Part shown: positions 33,845-42,430 of the stretch, in pieces
How positions within the stretch are numbered: the stretch's first letter is position 1
How the letters are laid out: each line of letters begins with the position of its first letter
DNA from: Candidatus Omnitrophota bacterium
GTDB lineage: Bacteria > Omnitrophota > Omnitrophia > Omnitrophales > Aquincolibacteriaceae
Direction: 5' to 3'
NCBI GenBank assembly: GCA_023247035.1
Contig: JAHFHG010000011.1
Coordinates: 1 to 47,747 of the forward strand
Length of the DNA stretch: 47,747 nucleotides
Made by a program: the position numbers and the translations under genes
Notes under the pieces: model-generated
Told to the model about the DNA's origin: nothing
Databases searched by the model: none
What the model saw: the letters and a program-made list of their open reading frames with translations, nothing else

Positions 33845-35269
33845 ATGATCCTTTGGAACGCATTTTATAAATATTTTTTACACAGCGGGGCTGCGGTTCG
33901 ATCGATCACCGCAGGCATCCTTCTCGGATTTTTTCTTCTTCGTCAATTTGGGATCATTGAAAAAAGCAAAGGGTTTTTTTTAAAAATCTCACCTCGAACG
34001 TGGCTTTTTTTCATCCTTTTTATCGGTTTTGCGCTTCGCCTTGCGTGGGTGATGTGGTCGCCGTATAGTCCGCCTGCCGCCGGAACCGAAGATACTTTTA
34101 TGATCAATCACGCACGCGATCTGGCCAATGGGAAAGGTTATATCACTGCCGAAGGGGTTCCGAGTGCGAACCGGCCGATCGGTTACGCATTAGTACTTGC
34201 CGTGATCTTTAAATTTTTCGGTGAGAATCTTGACCTTGTCGCCGTCATAAACCTTTTCCTGACCCTCCTCACGCTGTGGCTCGTTTACCGGATCGGCGCT
34301 GCCGCGGCCAGTGAATTCGTCGGGCTTTTGGCCGCTTTTCTCGTTGCCATTTATCCCACTTCCATTTTTGCAAGCCGGATCGTCTTAGAAGAACATGTTT
34401 TTATTCCCATCTGGCTCGCGGGTATTCTTCTCTTGATCCTTGACTATCAGAAAGCCGGCTGGATCAAAGTCCTTTGGGCCGCAATCCTCTTCGCGGTCGG
34501 GGCTCACTTCAGGACCTATTCGTTTACGATGGGGCTTGTTCCTTTTTTGATGTGGTTTCTATTCAAAAAAAATTACGGCCAGGCCTTTTTCAGACTCTTT
34601 GCCGTCCAAGCAATCATCCTTTTAGTCGCCTTGCCGTGGGCCATCCGCAATTATTATAAAATGGGGGATCCGATCCTTTACTCCACGTATGTCGGGGGAG
34701 CGTTCTATTATTCAAACAATTCCACAAGCGACGTCCGTTATCCCGTCTATCCCACTCTAGAACAAGGAGGAGATGCCGCCTTTTTGCAGGCAAAAACAGA
34801 AGTTGAATCAAACCGCGCCGGAAAAGCCGCCGCGTGGCGCTGGATTAAAAAAAATCCGTCGATCTTCATTCAAAAAGCGCTTGGACGAGGCGTCTATTTG
34901 CTTGGCCTTTCCAGGGAAGGGTGGATCGTGAAGGATAATTTTAATACGATCCGTTCCGGTCGTACGCGGCCCTCGGAAAAACTAATCGGCAAGATCGATA
35001 AACTGGATAACGATTTTTACGGCGTCATTTTCTTATTGGCCATCTTCGGAGTGATCGTTTTCTTTTTTTCGAAAGCACAAATTCCGCGGAAACCGGGACT
35101 GGGCTGCCTGCTCCTCACAATTTTGTATTATCTTTCGATCATCTGTCTGACTTTGGGGCACCGTAAGTACCGATTTCCCTTAGAGCCGATCTTTTGCATC
35201 CTTGCGGCGTATGGCCTTACGTTTTTCACGACACCTCCAAGAAATATTCCCGCCGCCGCTAAGCCATGA
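33845..35269 (+). CDS. GT39/PMT-like polyprenyl-phosphate sugar transferase
   Basis: GT-C membrane glycosyltransferase of 474 aa with about 10-12 helices. The first periplasmic loop holds AGTEDTFMINHARDLANGKGY, with acidic residues that act as catalytic base in the PMT_2 family, and SANRPIGYALVLAVIFKFFG corresponds to the conserved helix after it. It should transfer a sugar from polyprenyl phosphate on the outer face of the inner membrane. It overlaps the next membrane gene by ATGA, starting a run of four such genes. Donor and acceptor are unknown. Confidence 0.88.
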   Translation: MILWNAFYKYFLHSGAAVRSITAGILLGFFLLRQFGIIEKSKGFFLKISPRTWLFFILFIGFALRLAWVMWSPYSPPAAGTEDTFMINHARDLANGKGYITAEGVPSANRPIGYALVLAVIFKFFGENLDLVAVINLFLTLLTLWLVYRIGAAAASEFVGLLAAFLVAIYPTSIFASRIVLEEHVFIPIWLAGILLLILDYQKAGWIKVLWAAILFAVGAHFRTYSFTMGLVPFLMWFLFKKNYGQAFFRLFAVQAIILLVALPWAIRNYYKMGDPILYSTYVGGAFYYSNNSTSDVRYPVYPTLEQGGDAAFLQAKTEVESNRAGKAAAWRWIKKNPSIFIQKALGRGVYLLGLSREGWIVKDNFNTIRSGRTRPSEKLIGKIDKLDNDFYGVIFLLAIFGVIVFFFSKAQIPRKPGLGCLLLTILYYLSIICLTLGHRKYRFPLEPIFCILAAYGLTFFTTPPRNIPAAAKP

Positions 35270-36927
35270 TAAAAAATTCGTCTCCCCGGCGCGTTTCCAT
35301 CGTCCCAGGATTATTTTTTTGCTTGGCTTTGGTATGGTGTGTTTTTCTTTTTCAAGGGATGCCTGCAAGCGACCTTGATGATTGGTATAAAACGCTTACT
35401 GCCCGTCAAATCCCTTGGGACACGTACCTGTCCACTTTTTTTAGGCCTTGGTCCCTTAACCCGCATTGGGACGGCCAAACCGATGCGCTGGACGGAATTC
35501 ATACTAAGAGAGTTCTGAGCGCAATCCTGCTCAAGCTGTCCCAGCAATTTTTTGGGTTAAGTCCTTTCGCCATGTATTTTTTGACGAAGGGGATTTTTTT
35601 CGCGGGATGCGTTTCAATTATCTTTCTTCTCTTAATCGAGGTCGTTCCTTGGCCTTATGCTGTCCTTGGGACGCTTGTGTTTCTTTTTGTTCCCGCTCAC
35701 TACCTGCACGCTCTTTGGATCGCCGATGCCGCGACGCTTTGTTATTTTTTTCTCTTTCTCGGGGCATTGATTTTTCACACGATCCAAAAGAATATTCGAG
35801 AAGAGGGTTCCCAAAAACAATTCGCTTGGCTGCTTCTAACGCTATTTGCCGCCGGTTGGACAGGCATCAAGGCCAAAGAATCCATGCTGGCACTTCCGTT
35901 GATCGCCTTCATCTATTCCCTGATTTCTTTTCGATCTTGGCGGCAGGCCCCTTTTAAATGGTTTCTATTGAATGCCGCTATGGCTTTTGTTGCATTCCAG
36001 ATCGTTCCAATAACAAATCTAAATAGCGGGGCCTTCCCCAGCGCTCATTTTAATCTTGGAACAATCACCAGACTTTTTTTTCGAAATTATGATTGCGGAT
36101 ACGACAATGAAGCAGTATCCGCCTTTTTCTCTTGGGAGCACGTTTTTCCCGTATCCGTAGCAAGAACGCTCGGGTTTTTCTTACTCTGGTCTATCCTCAT
36201 TTCGCTTGGATTTTTAGGATGGTCAAGAGGGATCCTAAAAAATAAATTCGCAGTTTCTTTCTGGGATCATTCACTCATACGGATCTGCACGATTTGGCTT
36301 CTTGTGGAGATGCCTTTCCTTGGAATGTTTCAAGCGGATCCTCGATATTTTAGCGGCACGATGGCTCCGATCATTGTTTTGCTCACTCGCCTTGCCTATT
36401 GCGCCATAAAAGAGGGGGGCAAATTTTGGGGTTTAGGACTCTTGCTTCTGTGGGTCGTCTCTGTCGGATTCAGCGTTTATGAAAACTCACAGAACATAAT
36501 ATCGCTTCGCCTGAATCTGGGGAGAAAATTCAATTACTTATTGGAGTCCGCAAGGATGGTTTTAGAAGATCTGAAGAATCAAAAAGTTTCAGACAACCTT
36601 GAAGTCGGAAAATTTTATGCAGGCATTCAGAATAATCAAATCGAAGCGCCCATCAAAAACCATGTTTTCTATGCCGATCTTGGAATCAGCTACGACGGTT
36701 GGAATAGGGTGCCGCTTGGTCAAAACACATTCGACAATTTTAAACTTTACTCAAAAAATGGTTACAAATACTACATTACGGTTGAAAATCTCGATCTGTC
36801 GGGCAATACAGAAATTAGGCAGATTGGAACAGTTGACGGAATGAATAGGTGCAGCTTGCTCGAACGTATTCTCTCTAAAAAGAAGAAAAAGCGGCCCGCC
36901 ATTTTGAGGATTTACAAACATGAATAA
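35266..36927 (+). CDS. GT-C-like membrane protein
   Basis: Membrane protein of 553 aa with about 11 hydrophobic segments and a soluble C-terminal tail of ~150 residues. The first loop has ASDLDDWYKTLTARQIPWD, with the acidic residues expected of a GT-C transferase, and HTKRVLSAILLKLSQQFFG follows like the second conserved block. It resembles PMT-like proteins but is more divergent than its neighbours, so only the GT-C-like architecture is claimed. It overlaps both neighbours (4 and 8 bp), so it is clearly part of the operon. Confidence 0.75.
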   Translation: MIKNSSPRRVSIVPGLFFCLALVWCVFLFQGMPASDLDDWYKTLTARQIPWDTYLSTFFRPWSLNPHWDGQTDALDGIHTKRVLSAILLKLSQQFFGLSPFAMYFLTKGIFFAGCVSIIFLLLIEVVPWPYAVLGTLVFLFVPAHYLHALWIADAATLCYFFLFLGALIFHTIQKNIREEGSQKQFAWLLLTLFAAGWTGIKAKESMLALPLIAFIYSLISFRSWRQAPFKWFLLNAAMAFVAFQIVPITNLNSGAFPSAHFNLGTITRLFFRNYDCGYDNEAVSAFFSWEHVFPVSVARTLGFFLLWSILISLGFLGWSRGILKNKFAVSFWDHSLIRICTIWLLVEMPFLGMFQADPRYFSGTMAPIIVLLTRLAYCAIKEGGKFWGLGLLLLWVVSVGFSVYENSQNIISLRLNLGRKFNYLLESARMVLEDLKNQKVSDNLEVGKFYAGIQNNQIEAPIKNHVFYADLGISYDGWNRVPLGQNTFDNFKLYSKNGYKYYITVENLDLSGNTEIRQIGTVDGMNRCSLLERILSKKKKKRPAILRIYKHE

Positions 36928-38857
36928 GACGATGCCCGTCCCGCTCGGGAATAAAATCACTTCGATTGGCGCCGCGCTTCTTCTATTGGGATTATTGGGG
37001 CAATGTTTGTATAGTGCGTGGACACTAGGGCAGACAATCGATGAAACGTATTACAATGGAAGCGGATACCCCATCGTTCGCTACAATAATTACGAATTCC
37101 TCGGCGAACATCCGCCTCTAAGTATCCAGCTTGGCGCCCTCCCGCTTCTTTTTTTACGGCCTCATTTTCCCATTAAAAATTACGTCCGCCTTCCTGGATA
37201 CAATGCGGTTGACATTTCCAAGACCGGCGCCCTCTTTCTTTACAAAATGGGGAATGATCCTCAGCTCATTCTTTTTTTGGAGCGTTTATCCATCATCTTC
37301 CTGACGCTGATGTTGGGTTATGGAATTTTTCGCTTCGGCCGGGAGATTTACGGAGGGCGGGGAGCTCTTTTGGCGCTCGGCCTTTTTGTTTTCACTCCTG
37401 ATGTGATCGGCAACGGCAGTCTTTATATGACCGATATGGGCCTGACCGTTTTTTATTTCTTCTCGATTTACGCGCTTAAGAAATTCTTTGACGCCCCGTG
37501 CGCCGGCCGCGCCACGGCTGCGGGCATCGCCTGCGGATTGGCGTTCATGTCGAAAATCAGCAGTTTGATCTTGATCCCCGTCATTTCCTGTTTGTTCTTT
37601 CTTTACTATTTCTCTCCACGCGACGCTCAGGCAATCCCGAATCCTTCCGCCCGTTTTCAAAAAATCGTTTCCGCCTTGGCACTTTTTCTTGTGGCGAATG
37701 CCCTGGGAGAAAAGGCGGCTATGGTCCTCTTCGGACCTTTTTTACTTCTTGCGCTTTATCTTATGGGCCGCGAAATGCCGTGGTTAGCCTCCTCCCGGCG
37801 GCGGAGCATTCTCTTTCGGATTTTGATCTTGGCCGGTGCGGCGCTTTGTGCGGTCTTTTCCTGGAAGTTGAAGAAAAAATATGGCGTTTCGATGGCCTCG
37901 TTTGCCCTCATGGGCACGCTTGTGTTTACCGGCCTTTCTTTATTCGCCGCGAGACGGCCTGCCTCCGATTTCAGTATCCGGCTTGCGAAATACTATGTCA
38001 CCGTTTGGATTTTTGCCGCACTCGTGATTGTTTTGGGTTACACCGATTTTGTTTATAAACTCCACCGTTTCGTCGGCTTCAGCAACTTCATGAGGCCCCT
38101 CGGAATCGTCCTGAGTCATTTCGATAAGGGGCATGGTTCGTATGTTCCGGGGTCCTTCATTACCTCGGATTGGCGATACTTTCCTTTTGTGATGGCGATT
38201 AAAACGCCGCTTTTGCTGCTCCTGCTTTCAGGCCTTGGCACGCTGCTGCTTTTGGGTTCTCGCAGACCGGTTCTTATCAAGGCCCTCCTCCTTGTGCCCG
38301 TGGTTTTTTTCCTCGGTTCCGCGATGGCCCATAAGATAAATATTGGATTGCGGCACATTCTTCCCATTTATCCTTTTTTATGTTTGCTGGGAGGTTTTGT
38401 GGGCGCTTCGCTTGCGAACCTGAGATCTTGTTTTTTAAAGACAACTCTGTCAGCGGGGCTTTCCGTTGCTTTCTTACTTTTTGCGCTTCGCACACTGCAA
38501 ACCGCTCCCGACCACCTCGTTTATTTTAATGAAGCGGTCGGCACGATTGAGCGAGGCGCGAAACTCATGCCGTCCAATTGGGGAGAGGATAACAAGGCTT
38601 TGGCGGAGTTCGTGCTCGCAAAAAAGATTCCATCGATTAAGATCTTAAATGAGATCCCGAACCCGGATGTTTACGATTATTATAAAATCTCATGGGAAGC
38701 GCTGGACGACAGCGCCTTGATCCATCCGCAGCCCGGCATGTACGCGCTTGGGATTGGTATTTACGTCATGCAGCAAAAGAATCCCTTTTCATGGTTCAAG
38801 GGAAAACCGCCGCTTTATCGAGTGGGTAAAACTTTTTTTATTTTTCAAGTTCCATAA
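36920..38857 (+). CDS. GT39/ArnT-like membrane glycosyltransferase
   Basis: GT-C protein of 645 aa with about 12 helices. TIDETYYNGSGYPIVRYNNYEF is the first-loop acidic motif and LGEHPPLSIQLGALPLLF the conserved HPP helix of the PMT_2/ArnT family. GNGSLYMTDMGLTVFYFF and AFMSKISSLILIPV follow in the correct order. The C-terminus has a soluble domain similar to that of GT39 proteins acting on lipid or protein acceptors. It begins 8 bp inside the previous gene and ends 10 bp before the next GT39 gene. Confidence 0.88.
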   Translation: MNKTMPVPLGNKITSIGAALLLLGLLGQCLYSAWTLGQTIDETYYNGSGYPIVRYNNYEFLGEHPPLSIQLGALPLLFLRPHFPIKNYVRLPGYNAVDISKTGALFLYKMGNDPQLILFLERLSIIFLTLMLGYGIFRFGREIYGGRGALLALGLFVFTPDVIGNGSLYMTDMGLTVFYFFSIYALKKFFDAPCAGRATAAGIACGLAFMSKISSLILIPVISCLFFLYYFSPRDAQAIPNPSARFQKIVSALALFLVANALGEKAAMVLFGPFLLLALYLMGREMPWLASSRRRSILFRILILAGAALCAVFSWKLKKKYGVSMASFALMGTLVFTGLSLFAARRPASDFSIRLAKYYVTVWIFAALVIVLGYTDFVYKLHRFVGFSNFMRPLGIVLSHFDKGHGSYVPGSFITSDWRYFPFVMAIKTPLLLLLLSGLGTLLLLGSRRPVLIKALLLVPVVFFLGSAMAHKINIGLRHILPIYPFLCLLGGFVGASLANLRSCFLKTTLSAGLSVAFLLFALRTLQTAPDHLVYFNEAVGTIERGAKLMPSNWGEDNKALAEFVLAKKIPSIKILNEIPNPDVYDYYKISWEALDDSALIHPQPGMYALGIGIYVMQQKNPFSWFKGKPPLYRVGKTFFIFQVP

Positions 38858-38867
38858 AATAGCTCTA

Positions 38868-40427
38868 ATGATGCGATCGAGCGAAGATTCAAAAAAAATC
38901 CTGCCCGAGTATTTTTTCATCGGCCTGTTTACGCTGGCCGTTTTTTTAATCCGTTTTTCACTTTGGATGAGTTCAAAGTCAATATGGGGCGACGAATGGT
39001 ACAGCATCGCAACTTCGCAGAAAACATTTTTCGAAATAATTCGCAGCGAAATCTCCACGAGTCATCCTCCGACTTATCAATTTCTTCTTTCACTCTGGAC
39101 CAAGCTGTTCGGAGTGAATGAATTGTCTTTTCGGAGCCTGTCGCACGCCATGAATATTCTCGTCATCTTGGGAAGTTATGGCGTGGCAAAGGAACTCTTT
39201 GACCGTAAAGTAGCCCTGCTCACGGCCGCGCTGATCGGAATTTGCCCCTACTTCTTGCATCTTTCAAATGAAATCCGCAGTTACAGTACGCTTGCTTTTT
39301 TTTCCACCTTCGCGGCCTACTTTTTCTTCAAGGCGCGGAATAATCCTGCGCGCAGACTCTGGAAATTTGCTTATGCTCTCTTCGCGGTTCTGACGATCTA
39401 TACGGAACATTACGGGTGGTTTTGGTTATTGGGCATCTCAAGTTATCTCTTATTTAAATTAATTGAGGATTGGAAGCGCGAAAAGAAATGGGTGTGGGTT
39501 CAAGGCTCGATAGTTCTCTTTGCGCTCCCTTCCATTCTGTTGATTATTTATCAAGCGCTCTTTGATGAAAAAATCTTGTCCGCATCAAAACTAGCTTCAT
39601 ACCGCAGCCTATTGGATATGTTAAAAAAAACATTCGGCATTTTCTGGCATTACATCTGCGGCCCGATTTATTCCATGCTGCCGATTCAACGTGTTGTAGA
39701 GCTTGCCAAACACTCTTTTGCTTTTTGGATTTCCTTTATTCTCACGTTGGTCATGTTGAGCCTTTGTTTAAAAGCTTTGGCGGACCTCTTTCGAAAAGAA
39801 AAATCAATCCTTGTCTTATCACTCAGCACTATTTTTTTCCCCGTCTTTTTTCTTCTTTGTGTTTACCCTATCCGCCTCGACGCACGTTACTTATGCTGGG
39901 CGGTTCCGATTTTCTTTTCTCTCATCGCCTATGCCATGACACGGCTTAAGAATGGGCGTTTGCAAAAGTTAGTCGTAGGATTCTTTGTGATTTATTCTTT
40001 AATCGCAGATATCTATATGATACGCATTCCCACAGATCCGATGCATAAAGAAGATTATCGCGGAATGCTCCAATATTCATTCGAACACAGCGGAAAAAAT
40101 GACGCGATTGCGGGCGTTGGAAACCAAACAACGTATTACTTAACGCGAATCGGAATTAAGCCGGAGGGGACTTATTTTAACAGCTTACAAGAAGCTCTTG
40201 ACGCAATGACATCGACTCGATTTGCTCAAGTCTGGACACTGCATTACATCAATATGAAGCCTGAGATAACGGAACAAATTTTGGCAGAAATCGATGCCCA
40301 ATTATTGCCTTTTCATTATGCCAGAAAGGGTGATTTGATGCGCTTTGGCGGGCCTGACGCATTGACGGCAATCCAGTTGTATAAATATAGCGGCCCCGAA
40401 AAACGAGGGGCGAGTGAATTCGCATAA
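38868..40427 (+). CDS. GT39-like membrane glycosyltransferase
   Basis: GT-C protein of 519 aa with about 10-11 helices. SKSIWGDEWYSIATSQ carries the catalytic acidic pair, and SHPPTYQFLLSLWTKLFG the HPP motif, as in ArnT and PMT_2 proteins. The start at 38868 (or the Met right after) is preferred over an ATG at 38748, which lies 110 bp inside the previous gene and would add non-family sequence. It ends the run of four GT-C genes. Donor and acceptor are unknown. Confidence 0.88.
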   Translation: MMRSSEDSKKILPEYFFIGLFTLAVFLIRFSLWMSSKSIWGDEWYSIATSQKTFFEIIRSEISTSHPPTYQFLLSLWTKLFGVNELSFRSLSHAMNILVILGSYGVAKELFDRKVALLTAALIGICPYFLHLSNEIRSYSTLAFFSTFAAYFFFKARNNPARRLWKFAYALFAVLTIYTEHYGWFWLLGISSYLLFKLIEDWKREKKWVWVQGSIVLFALPSILLIIYQALFDEKILSASKLASYRSLLDMLKKTFGIFWHYICGPIYSMLPIQRVVELAKHSFAFWISFILTLVMLSLCLKALADLFRKEKSILVLSLSTIFFPVFFLLCVYPIRLDARYLCWAVPIFFSLIAYAMTRLKNGRLQKLVVGFFVIYSLIADIYMIRIPTDPMHKEDYRGMLQYSFEHSGKNDAIAGVGNQTTYYLTRIGIKPEGTYFNSLQEALDAMTSTRFAQVWTLHYINMKPEITEQILAEIDAQLLPFHYARKGDLMRFGGPDALTAIQLYKYSGPEKRGASEFA

Positions 40428-40481
40428 CCTCGCTTCATTTTCGGATTTTTTGGTCGATCACTTAATAGTCTTCAAATAACC

Positions 40482-40534
40482 ATTAGTGAATATTAGTGAA
40501 CACTATTGACAAGATACAAAGTATTGCTTATCAT
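40482..40534 (+). promoter_or_regulatory. sigma70-type promoter with tandem operator-like repeats
   Basis: TTGACA (40506-40511) and TATCAT (40529-40534) are spaced 17 bp. The predicted start is about 40541, only ~2 nt before the ATG at 40543, so the mRNA may be leaderless. ATTAGTGAA occurs twice in tandem (40482-40490 and 40492-40500). The second copy forms the palindrome TAGTG-AA-CACTA (40494-40505), which abuts the -35 box. The first copy contains TAGTGAAT, also found in the promoter at 485-513. Confidence 0.6.
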
Positions 40535-40542
40535 TTGCTCCC

Positions 40543-42120
40543 ATGATTGAATCCATCCTGAACTCTCGTTCTAAACGCATTTTGATTGTATCTCCCCCTT
40601 ATCGGTTGTCTCAAGTCGGCTTCCCCTTGGGCTTAATGTACATTGCTGCGGTCCTTGAGCGGGCAGGACATCATATCGAGGTCATTGACATGGATGTGGA
40701 TAATCTTCCCATGGACGACTACATCAGGGAACTTAAAACCCGTTCTTACGATTATTTTTTAACAGGCGGAATGATTACTTGCTGGAATTTCATTGATTTC
40801 TCCTGCAAATTCATCAAGGAAATAAAACCCGCTGTTAAAATTGTCGTCGGAGGCGGAATTGTCAGCTCGACGCCTAACAGCCTCATATCAGCTACGGCCG
40901 TCGATATTGGTTGTATCGGTGAAGGAGAAGATACGATTCTCGATATTATTGATGCCTATGAGAACAACACGCCTTTGGCAAACGTCTCCGGTATTGTCTA
41001 TAAGGACGGAGACAAAGTCATTGAAACGGGGCATCGGCCTGACATCCAAAATCTTGACGTTCTGCCTTTCCCGGCTTGGGACCTGTTTAATGTTGAAAAA
41101 ACTTATATAAAATACCCCTCTCATTTTTCTTTTCTCAGGGCCAAAAGATCGGCTAGCATTTACACCACGCGCGGCTGCCCCTTTCAATGTACCTTCTGCT
41201 ACACCGAGAAAGCCGTCAGACAACGTTCCATTGCGAACGTCATCGCTGAAATTAAGGAATTGAAAGAACGATACGGTGTCGGCCACATCAATATCAGCGA
41301 CGATCTGTTTGTGGTCCGAAAGAAGAGGACGATCGAATTCTGCGAGGCCATGATTAAGAATAAAATTAATGTGACTTGGTCAGCTACCGGCAGGTGCAAT
41401 ATTATTGATCCTGAATTTTTAAAGATTATGAAAGCGGCCGGCTGCGATTTTATGGGACTTGGAATCGAATCGGGAAGCGCGCAAGTTTTGAAAGCCATCA
41501 AAAAAAATCAAACCCCCGAACAAATTGTTGAGGCTGTTAAAATGGTTCAAAAAGCCGGCATTATTCCTGGCGGAACCTTTATTCTCGGCTTACCGCCCGA
41601 AACGAAAGAAACCGTTCGTGAAACGGTCAATACGTACAAAGCGATTAATACCTACCGAAATCACGTCAATCGCTTCTTCTTCGCAACGCCTTACCCAGGC
41701 ACGCCGCTTTATGATGAAATGAAGCAAAAAAATAGAATCGGGGATGAGATTAAGTTTTTCGAAAAATTATCTGAAAAAGGGGATGCGATTGATTTTGTCA
41801 TTAACTGCACTAACGCTCTTTCCGATCAGGAACTGATCACGATCAAACAGGAAATTGAAGCCGAAGTTTTCAGTGATTTCATGAGGAAACATCCGTGGGA
41901 AGCGTTTAGTCAGTACGTTTCCGAAAAAACGAAATGGAGAAAAATAAACAATCTTCTCGTGGAAATGAAGCTCAAAGGATTTCGTGAAGCCATTCGGCTG
42001 CTCATTGTCAAACTCAAAGTGGTTTTGAAACTCATGCAAGATCCCTATCAGCGGCGCTGGGATAAAAAAAGTTATACCCATAGCAATATCATGTACGAAG
42101 GAAGGATGGCCACTTTTTAA
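40543..42120 (+). CDS. B12-binding-domain radical SAM protein
   Basis: This 525-aa protein has an N-terminal cobalamin-binding-like domain (ILIVSPPYRLSQVGFPLGLMYIAAVLERAGH to ~residue 140) and a radical SAM barrel with Cys212, Cys216 and Cys219 in TTRGCPFQCTFCYTEKA. FMGLGIESGSAQVLKAIKK and ATPYPGTPLYDEM are typical of BchE/HpnJ-like enzymes. It resembles the 20930 protein in architecture but is divergent. It has its own promoter and is followed 22 bp later by the second DNA-binding gene. Product unknown; C-methylation or rearrangement of a lipid or sugar is a possible role. Confidence 0.88.
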   Translation: MIESILNSRSKRILIVSPPYRLSQVGFPLGLMYIAAVLERAGHHIEVIDMDVDNLPMDDYIRELKTRSYDYFLTGGMITCWNFIDFSCKFIKEIKPAVKIVVGGGIVSSTPNSLISATAVDIGCIGEGEDTILDIIDAYENNTPLANVSGIVYKDGDKVIETGHRPDIQNLDVLPFPAWDLFNVEKTYIKYPSHFSFLRAKRSASIYTTRGCPFQCTFCYTEKAVRQRSIANVIAEIKELKERYGVGHINISDDLFVVRKKRTIEFCEAMIKNKINVTWSATGRCNIIDPEFLKIMKAAGCDFMGLGIESGSAQVLKAIKKNQTPEQIVEAVKMVQKAGIIPGGTFILGLPPETKETVRETVNTYKAINTYRNHVNRFFFATPYPGTPLYDEMKQKNRIGDEIKFFEKLSEKGDAIDFVINCTNALSDQELITIKQEIEAEVFSDFMRKHPWEAFSQYVSEKTKWRKINNLLVEMKLKGFREAIRLLIVKLKVVLKLMQDPYQRRWDKKSYTHSNIMYEGRMATF

Positions 42121-42142
42121 TAGTGGGCTCCAAAGGTGCGCA

Positions 42143-42382
42143 ATGGAAATAAGAGAGAATGAAGTTTATACCCATCAAGAAATACAGGTCTTGCTTAAGG
42201 TCAGCCCGAGTACGGTCACGCGAATGTTAAAAAAAGGATTGATTCGATCCGCAAAAGTGGGCAAACAATACCGTGTGATGGGCAAAGAAATTTTACGTTT
42301 GTTGTCCCCAAAACTTGAGGATCACGTCGGGAAGGCTTACAACAAGGCTCGTGAATGGGTTCACGCTGATATTCCCGCATAA
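42143..42382 (+). CDS. small MerR/excisionase-like helix-turn-helix protein, paralogue of 550-822
   Basis: DNA-binding protein of 79 aa, about 69% identical to the protein at 550-822 (51 of 74 by hand alignment). Identity is nearly complete over the recognition helix and wing: TRM-KKGLIR and KVGKQYR are shared. AAAGGTG lies upstream as a fair ribosome binding site. It follows the radical SAM gene in the same unit, whereas its paralogue is first in its unit. The difference is mainly at the N-terminus and the short C-terminal tail, which is longer in the other copy. No integrase or phage gene is nearby. It is probably a regulator of surface-glycan units. Confidence 0.85.
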   Translation: MEIRENEVYTHQEIQVLLKVSPSTVTRMLKKGLIRSAKVGKQYRVMGKEILRLLSPKLEDHVGKAYNKAREWVHADIPA

Positions 42383-42430
42383 GCTCGAATCTCTTCTCAT
42401 CCCCTCTGCCATGAAAGACACTTTTCCGCT

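Noticed and set aside
37498-38058. 186-aa +1 shadow frame inside the GT39 gene
   Set aside because: It is covered by a strongly supported membrane protein in another frame.
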